The position numbers were made by a program, and so were the translations under genes. DNA of 39,550 bases, taken from Kipferlia bialata. Its lineage: Eukaryota; Fornicata. The DNA lies in NCBI GenBank assembly GCA_003568945.1, contig BDIP01000037.1, positions 1 to 39,550 of the forward strand. The letters are read 5' to 3'. Below are positions 32,653-39,550 of the stretch, piece after piece. Below the pieces are notes generated by a model. The model did not search any database. It saw only the letters and a program-made list of their open reading frames with translations, and had not been told where the DNA came from. How positions within the stretch are numbered: the first letter of the stretch is position 1; each line of letters starts with the position of its first letter.

Positions 32653-34275
32653 TCATGGGGACCTCTCCGGTTCCCTCAGTCTGCTCCTGGTACTCAACCC
32701 CACCCCAGTCGGGTTACCCTCTGGCGTCTCGGGTGACCTTGGTCTGGGGATCACCTCCTGAGAGTATCAGTACGGTGGAGACAAAACGGGTAGGGTGGAA
32801 ACACTGTATCAGAGAAACTATTCAAACGCAAGCGTACAAAGTCGACTCCTCTCTACCACATTGCAATAGCATACCTATCAGGGAGTGGCTCCGAGTGTGA
32901 CCTTGCCATTGAGTGTATCTGACAGTACACATCGGCAACCTCAATTCCGCTCCTGATATCTCTCTTAGGCTCAACCGGGGCTGTGCACCGTGGGGGGATG
33001 GCTGTACCCTGGGGAACAGGAGTGGACCCACGGCACCAAGAGTGGTTACATGCTGAAAGAAGAGGGGAGGCTGACAAAACACAAGGAAGAGAGAGACACA
33101 AATACACCTTGGGTCTCGTCTGACTGATACTCACAGCCTAGAGAGTCGGACACCTCAGAGCCTTCGTCCAGCCACTCCTCAGAGACAGGGCCAGAGCGCA
33201 TGGGCTGAGCAGCCACGGCTCTCTCTCTCTCTCTGACCATCTCTGTGATCATGTCTCCCACTCTCTCTATCTCTGTTCTTACCATGCAGAGGGCGGCACG
33301 GCAGGCTGCCTTCTCGCCACCATCCTGCAGGACAGCGCCTGAGGGTGAGGGACATAACGACACAGTAGAGACTACAAATACACTGGTATCCAGAGGTGTG
33401 TACCTAGTATGGCCCTGGCTGCATCTGCCTTGATAGTGTCTGTCACCACACAGCCATAGCTGACACTGATCAGTCCACTGAGACGGGTATGGTCCATGAA
33501 GGTGGAGAGGACAGTGTTGCTGATGCAATCCATCTTGCAAGTGTTCATGAAGCCAGGTTCCCCCTCAGGGTATGTCTGGACATGAGTACACAGCAAATGA
33601 GTAGATATCAGCATACGAGTAGAATCCAGTGACAGACCCCCAGCCTTGATACTAACTGTACAGACCAGACTCTTGAATTGTATACTCAATACACTGGCCT
33701 AGAAATAGAACTAGAAGTTGCGGGATACTTCTCTACGTGACTGCATACAGAAGAAGAAATCTCTGCAAGAATACAATACATAAAAGCTGATACTTGCGCA
33801 ATGTGTCTTATAGTATATAATTACTTTCATGAATAATGGTATAATATGTATATCCTACCTCGAGTAGATGCTGAGACACAGCAAGACACAACACGTCATT
33901 ACCAACGTACTGAAGCCTCTCATTTGTCATCTGCCGGTGGACAACATCAGCTACCTGAGATTGGAGGGTGACTACTTGTATAGGCCCCATAAATACATAG
34001 GGGGATGTTGGGATAGAGAGACTGAAGACCTGTTCACTATCAACACTGCTCAATACAACAGATACATAACGTAGCACCGAATATATTCATACCGTACCTG
34101 GCTGCTGACACTGGATGTGTGCCGTAGAGCGGCAGAGAGAAAGGAGTCCCCTCTGAAGGTATATCCAAGCACTTTGGTTACAGCTGCCTTAATCTCCTCC
34201 CTGCTTTTGGATATCATGGGCCTGTAGTGAGACACAGCAGTAACCACTTTATACAATCAGCAGGTAAACGTACAT
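32653..34275 (-). CDS. RNase III-family protein with degenerate active site
   Basis: RNase III enzymes cut double-stranded RNA with four acidic residues that hold metal ions. Seven exons join in phase, giving about 315 residues. The domain is clear: VLGYTFRGDSFLSAALRHTSSV, then NERLQYVGNDVLCLAVSQHL, then TYPEGEPGF, then TDTIKADAARAILGAVLQDG with GEKAACRAAL. Against NERLEFLGD and DAFEAL, the second Glu is Gln, the Asp after Gly is Asn and the last Glu is Arg; only the Asp of ADAARAIL stays. No dsRBD, PAZ or second RNase III domain is seen. The C-terminal part (ERVGDMITEMVRERE, then CNHSWC) is unassigned, and the last exon (32743-32653) is less certain. The start codon is either AT|G split by an intron (34275-34274 plus 34221) or ATG 34217. 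The gene is divergent from the OCRL-like gene, 278 bases apart. Confidence 0.75.
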
Positions 34276-34552
34276 TTCTCTCGGTGCAGAGCGGCTGAAG
34301 AGAGTGGAGTGTCTTGGTCTCTAGTCACAAGTCTAGTGAGAGGGTCTTTTTGCGAAAAGGGTTGGTGAAGGCTTGGACCCAGGTGAGTCATCTGGTGGAC
34401 TCTTCAGGTCATTGCTACTGCCTCTGTAAGTGTATCTCGTGTTTGGTGGCGGCTCAGAGACTTGCTGCACTCCAGTCGCACAGGGGTAGAGACTGCGGTG
34501 GATAGACAGCGGGTGGCCCCCTCTAGAGTGTAGGGTGTAGGGTGTGTCAGTG
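34276..34552. promoter_or_regulatory. Divergent promoter region of RNase III-like and OCRL-like genes
   Basis: These 277 bases lie between two divergent starts. No exon or strong motif was found. TGTAGGGTGTAGGGTGTGTC just before the OCRL-like ATG is a short GTGTAGG repeat. Confidence 0.4.
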
Positions 34553-34794
34553 ATGGAGAGTGACTATGCGGACAGACTGAGTGTGGAGGACCACTACCTG
34601 TGGTACCAGATGATGGAGAGGGAGCCAGAGTATGTGGACTGGATGCCAATGCCGGGTGAGTGGGTGTGTGTCCACATTTGATACCGAGTGTACTCATCTG
34701 GTGTCTCTAGTCTCTCTTATCCCCCTTACCACAGTGATGGTTGCATCCTGGAACGTCAACAACAAGAAGCCCCCTGCCACTGGTCTCAGGTATG

Positions 34795-34840
<46 letters not shown>

Positions 34841-37800
34841 ATCTCCAGTGTACTATAGTTGGGCCCATGTCCTCTACTTACCCCTAGGCCATGGCTGGTG
34901 GACCCCCTTCCTGAGGGCCACTTCCCTGAGCTGTATGTGGTGGGTCTGCAGGAGGTGGATCTCTCAGGTGCATAGCCTCCAATTACTCTCTGCATATGTA
35001 AATACACTCACAGTGCACTACCCCCCTCACCCCCCAGCTGCGGGTGTCATGCTGGGTGACACCAACAAGGCAGGGCCATGGAGGCTGGGGATCGACAAGG
35101 TGGGGAATGCTCTCTCTCTCTATATATATATATGTGTGTGTATCTATCTATGTATGTATATGTATACATATAGGCTGGGCATAGACAAGGTGGGTGTGGC
35201 TCTCTCTCTCTCTTTCTGAGATTCTCTACTGAGTCTCTGTGTCTGTATCCCCCCCAATGGTATTCTTTTTCTCTCTTCTCTCTCTCCCTCCCACCCCAGG
35301 CCCTGACAGATGTGGCTGAGGGTGTGTCATACACAAGGCTGGCAGACAGGTATGGGGGAGAGTGAAGACAGGGACCGGTATTACCAGAAAGAGTCCACAG
35401 TACTCACTACTACATAGACTTTCCATTACCCCCAGGCAACTTGCCGGCATATACCTGTCTGTGTATGTGCGGTGTGATGTTAGAGACTTAGTTAGGGGTG
35501 TCATGGTCAGGAGCATAGGGACAGGGCTCATGGGGGTCATGGGGAACAAGGTGGGGGGGAGCGTATGGTGGCTCTTACAATTAGTGTTTAGTATATAGGG
35601 ATCGTACCATTCCCTCCCCTCCCCTCACCCCAGGGCGCCGTGACAGTGTCCCTCATATTCAGACACTCCAGGATGGTGTTTGTCAACAGTCACCTGGCAG
35701 CCAGGACTAGCAACGTGGCCAGGTACAGGGGCTTGTCTACCACTACTACACACCCTACTGAAGTTGTCCCCAGTTCAATGTATATTGTAGACATATACCC
35801 GATAACCCCAGGCGCAACAAGGACTATGCCGACATTGTGTCCAGGGTCATGTTCCCATCACCCAGGACACACATTGTGTCAGGTACATACAGTCACTGTG
35901 TATAGTATACAGCTCTACCCGTTCCCCCCTCACCCCAGGGCGTGTCATCCCCACTGCCCACACACCCAGCCCTGGCCCTGTGGACAGTAGGCCCACCCAC
36001 TACGAGGGGGATGGGCTGTCTATAGTGGAGGAGGGGGAGGGGGAGGGGGAGAGAGAGAGGGAGACCGTCAACAGCGGCACCCCCAACCTCTCGCTCTACC
36101 ACACCTGCCAGACCTGGGAGTCTCTCTTCATGGGGCACGACTACTGCGTGTGGCTAGGTATCTATTCTTACTCGATTACCAGTGTCTTATCAACTCGATA
36201 GCTCACCCCTCAGGTGACCTCAACTACCGCATCACCCCTGTCTTCACCTATGAGGAGACGGTGGAGATGGCTACCTCTAACAAGCTGGCAGAGCTGCTCG
36301 AACACGACCAGGTACTCAGCTGCTCTGTCTAACTCATGACAATTTCATTGACTATCCCTCTTGTAGTCTCACCCCCAGCTCCTGATTGAGCATGCTGCCA
36401 AGCGTGTCTTCCACTCCTTTGTAGAGCCCCCCATCTCATTCAGACCCACATACAAGTTCACACCCGGCACCAACACGTGAGTGTGTGTAGTATCCTTAGT
36501 GTGCTTCAATAACATACTAACAAACCACACTGTATATATATCCACTCTCACCCCCAGCTATGCCCCCCCTCTCGAGGACAAGGTCAGGCCCCCGGCATGG
36601 TGCGACAGAATACTAGGTGTGTGTGCTGTACCAATATATACGTATATAGTGACAGTTCATCTAACACGTTCCCATACTCACTCTCTCTGACTCTCCAGTG
36701 CGTGTGCTTCAGGACCCCGAACCCTTCGTGTCCTATCTGGAGGGCCAGGCCACTCCACCCCCTGTCTCCCCCTGCTCTGCTGCCATTGGTCAGTACCACT
36801 CGCTGGAGTCACCATCCCTGGCCATCAGGCATGAGTGTGCATACTCTCTCTGTTCTGTTTTATCTTACTATATCTGACATCCATTCCCCCCCACCCTCCC
36901 TCCGCACCCTCACCCTCACCCCCCAGTGACCACATGCCTGTCTTCTGCACCATGACGCTGGCTGTCAAGAGTGTCGACAAGGGTACGGGGTGTGTATGTA
37001 TGAGTGTGTCTGTTAGTATATACTAAGAGTTCTATCCATGCCCTCCCTGACCCCCAGCCAGGAGAGAGAGTGTGAAGGAGCACGTGCAGAGAGAACTAGA
37101 CAGGGTGGCCAACGACATGATTCCCAAGGTATGTGTACACGTGCTCTCTCTCTCTCTATGTCTCTCTCTCTATGTGTAGTGTCTGACCCCCAGGTTGAAG
37201 TCTCTCCCACCGACCACTCCCTTGACTTTGGACTCATCGGTATGTTGTATATATCTCTCTCTTTCTCTATTGCTATCTATTTGTCTGGTTGGTGAGTGTG
37301 TGTTACCCGGTTGACTTTATACTGTTCTTTCCCACCCTTCCTCTCCTTCACCCTAGGTTTTGGTGGGTCCGTCACCCGCAGCCTCACTCTCACCAATGTC
37401 GGAAAGGTACTTGTAGCTGTTTGTTACTCTTATCTTTGCAATGTATTGCCAATGTGTTTATATCTATTGGTTATTCTAACCCCCTAGGTAGCAGTGGCCT
37501 TTGGGTTCAAGCCCCTCCTTGGTGCCTCTGCTGTATGTCCCCCCTGGGTGTCCATAGAGTGTCCCAGCAGAGTGCTGGCCATGGGCAAGTCGGCAGAGAT
37601 CAAGTGAGTGGATTAGGGTTGGATATAGAGTGATATGTATATGTGTAGTTCCCCTCTCCCACCCTCATATCAGGATCACCATGCAGGGCACACCTCGTGC
37701 AGCCCAGATACTGAACCAGGTATGCTCTCTGTCTCTAACACAGAGATATGTATATCTACGTGTCCCTCTCTTCCTCACCCCCAGGGCCACTCGATGGACT

Positions 37801-39202
37801 GTCTACTCCTATTGAGTGTCACCTCTCTGGCATCATCGAATGGCCCAGACAAGTACATATCTCTGTCCGGTTCTTGGAAGACATCAGTCTTTGGGGCACA
37901 TTTGGAGAGGGTCGTCAGGTGGGGTTGCATGGAATAGTGTACATATATGTCACTAATATGTGTAGTGCTTACACTCAGGCTTGAGACCCCCATTCTGGAG
38001 GCAGGCCCCCTTCCCCCAGAGTGTGTGGATGCACCAGCCCTGAAGGTGGGGGGCATGGGTGTGTGTGTCTCGTACGTTCTATCTCTTCACCTGACCCCTA
38101 GGTCTGCGTGGCTGATTCTGCCAGCCCAGTCCCACCTCTCAAGATGGAAGGTAACGCGGAGTGTATATATGAATATACCACTCTTCTACTCTTCCCTACT
38201 ACACTCTCATCCCTCTTTGCAAACACATCCACCTTACCCCAGCCTTCCCCGCCTCCCCCATAAGAACTGTGCCTGCTGAGCTGTGGAGACTGATTGACCT
38301 TCTCGAGGCAGCAGCCTGCGGCGAGTATGACAGGATATACGAGGTATGGTTGTAGTGTAGTTCATGCGACTGGTCTTGGTATTTGTGTCACGAGATAGAT
38401 GTGTTGTCCTGACCCCCAGGTTGCAGGCAATGAGTCCGATGACGCCCTGATCAGAGAGTGTCTGGACACAGGTACTAGTAGAGTGTCTCTATACATCATG
38501 TACTATTACACACTCTGAGTATCACTCACCCTCAGGCTCCCCCCTGCCCTCAGTGTGGCAGATAGGCAGGGCAAGAGGGACGTCCAGCACCACTAGGGTC
38601 AAGAGAGACCTTGAGAGAGAGGGGGTTGCCAAGGGAGAGACTGGGTCTATGGAGGTGTCCATAGACAGTGTGGCTGGGTGTGTGCTGCAGCTGCTGTCCT
38701 CGCTCCCTGTCCCTGTCGTGCCATCTTACTCAGCCGCTATGCTGGCCAGAACACACTCCCAGGTATAGTTTCTCTCTATACATATACATTATCATTTACA
38801 TGTCGTGTTCCCATGAGCCACTGTAAGTACATTAGTTGTACCTGACCCCCAGGCCATGTCTGTTGTGTCTTCCATGCCGGCCTCCAATGTCAATGTGCTG
38901 GTGTACGTGCTGAGCCACGTAGAGAGGTGAGACCATGTGGAATATATCCCCATTCACTGTCACCCCTCTAACCCTAGGCTACTCCAGTCCAGTAGGGCCA
39001 ACCACTGGAGTAGGGAGGGTCTGTGTGCTCTGTTTGGAGGGTGCCTGATGCGTCCTCCTGCTGGGTCACCCCGGTACGGAGATAACCTTCATATACTAAC
39101 CTGTGTTGTGATACTTACCATGATGTCTATATTCTCACCAGCAGACTTGTTGATAGAGAGGCACAGTTTTTGATGCTTCTTATGCCGTCCCAACGTGTTT
39201 AG
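34553..39202 (+). CDS. OCRL: OCRL/INPP5B-type inositol polyphosphate 5-phosphatase
   Basis: The enzyme removes the 5-phosphate from PI(4,5)P2 and related lipids on endosomes and Golgi. About 28 exons join in phase from ATG 34553 to TAG 39200-39202, giving some 855 residues. 5-phosphatase motifs come in order: VASWNVNNKKP, YVVGLQEVDLS, GTGLMGVMGNKGAV, VNSHLAARTSNVARRNKDY, WLGDLNYRI, FRPTYKFTPGT, VRPPAWCDRIL and SDHMPV. An ASH domain follows (SLDFGLIGFGGSVTRSLTLT, PPWVSIECPSRVLAMGKSAE), then a RhoGAP-like domain (IRTVPAELWRLIDLLEAAA, LIRECLDTGSPLPSVW, LCALFGGCLMRPPAG, REAQFLMLLMP). That domain order is the OCRL one. No N-terminal PH domain fits, as the phosphatase starts near residue 35. An acidic-basic loop (EEGEGEGERERE) is inserted before WLGDLNYRI. 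No GAP arginine finger (GxxR) is evident, as in human OCRL. Confidence 0.93.
34799..34836. repeat. (TC)19 microsatellite
   Basis: Nineteen TC units lie in the second intron of the OCRL-like gene. Confidence 0.9.
35082..35211 (+). repeat. Direct duplication of an exon end and its donor in OCRL
   Basis: About 40 bases at 35082-35121 recur at 35172-35211 (90-base offset, six differences). Each copy reads AG-GCTGGG(G/C)AT(C/A)GACAAG-GTGGG. Both encode RLGIDK, and two of the differences are synonymous. The second copy is preceded by an acceptor-like CATATAG. Confidence 0.85.
36829..36926 (+). other. GC-AG intron in OCRL
   Basis: SLAI-R ends GCCATCAG and is followed by GCATGAGT. Splicing to CACCCCCCAG|TGACCACATG restores the conserved SDHMPV motif, so the GC donor is well supported. 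Confidence 0.8.
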
Positions 39203-39550
39203 TTAGGGGATGGTGCCATGTACCAATAGAGGGCAAGGAGGTTGACTATGTGTATGCACTATGATGATAGCTGTCCAGTGGTCTAGATTACAATAGTTGA
39301 TACTCCCGTCACCGTAGCTCAGACAATGACGATGATGATAAGGGGTGAATGTCTATGACGGTTTGGTTATAGTACTTATATTGCAGTGGTCTAAGAATGG
39401 CGTACATACACTGGTAGACAGGTATAACTATGTAGATTGTAGTGGGGGTCTAGTGCACTCTCATTTACCAATTGGGACCACATCACCGTAGCTCAGATGA
39501 CGATGACGATAGGTAGTATATCAATTGATCAGACAGGTCCGTGGTGTTCA
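39203..39550. other. Intergenic region downstream of OCRL
   Basis: No gene is seen to the window end. TCACCGTAGCTCAGA occurs at 39309-39323 and 39483-39497, each followed by a GATGACGATGA-like run, and GGTCTA occurs three times. It looks like a degenerate repeat of about 174 bases. Confidence 0.5.

Noticed and set aside
39311-39323. GTAGCTCAG resembling a tRNA D-arm
   Set aside because: No acceptor stem, anticodon arm or T-arm (GTTCGAATC-like) follows, and the string recurs as a simple repeat.

Overview
The window is nuclear DNA from an intron-rich protist. All the larger genes are broken into short exons, mostly 30-300 nt, by introns of about 45-130 nt. The introns start with GT (three with GC) and mostly end in a fused CTNACCCC(C)AG or CCCCAG motif. 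The standard genetic code is used: TAA, TAG and TGA all end real reading frames. A branch-point-like CTNAC touching the 3' splice site is what is known from metamonads such as Giardia, and the intron richness would fit a free-living fornicate such as Kipferlia. That assignment is inference and was not checked against any database. No tRNA, rRNA, CRISPR, virus-derived element or transposon was recognised.

Layout, left to right. (1) 1-1319 (+): C-terminal fragments of one or two unidentified genes, with a hairpin-rich stretch between them. (2) 1364-2768 (-), perhaps starting at 3078: a FYVE-finger protein with an Arg/Gly-rich tail. (3) 3198-9032 (+): a ~1,030-residue protein joining an unknown N-terminal domain, a long Glu/Arg coiled coil and a multi-pass membrane domain. 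(4) 9431-22650 (+): a complete VPS13-type bridge lipid-transfer protein of ~3,450 residues in about 37 exons. (5) 22865 to at least 27898 (-): an unidentified large multi-pass membrane protein whose 5' end lies in an 856-base assembly gap (27900-28755). (6) ~29094-31573 (+): the TATA-box-binding protein, with a ~130-residue acidic-then-basic insertion in the loop of its first repeat. (7) 32653-34275 (-): a single-domain RNase III-family protein in which three of four catalytic acids appear replaced. (8) 34553-39202 (+): an OCRL/INPP5B-type inositol polyphosphate 5-phosphatase with ASH and RhoGAP-like domains. Genes are packed in convergent and divergent pairs with 120-1,100 bp between them.

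How the genes relate. FYVE (PI3P binding), VPS13 (lipid transfer at contact sites) and OCRL (PI(4,5)P2 turnover) all act on endomembrane lipids, but nothing in the sequence shows that they are co-regulated. The exon structures given here were built by hand from splice-site phase and conserved motifs. They are phase-consistent through every gene from VPS13 onward, with local uncertainty at VPS13 exon 20, at the TBP 5' end and at the RNase III 3' end.

Most notable: the remodelled TBP, the degenerate RNase III, several direct duplications straddling splice junctions (candidate relics of intron birth), hairpins that enclose 3' splice sites, and a run of five consecutive hairpins at 32225-32336 between convergent genes.
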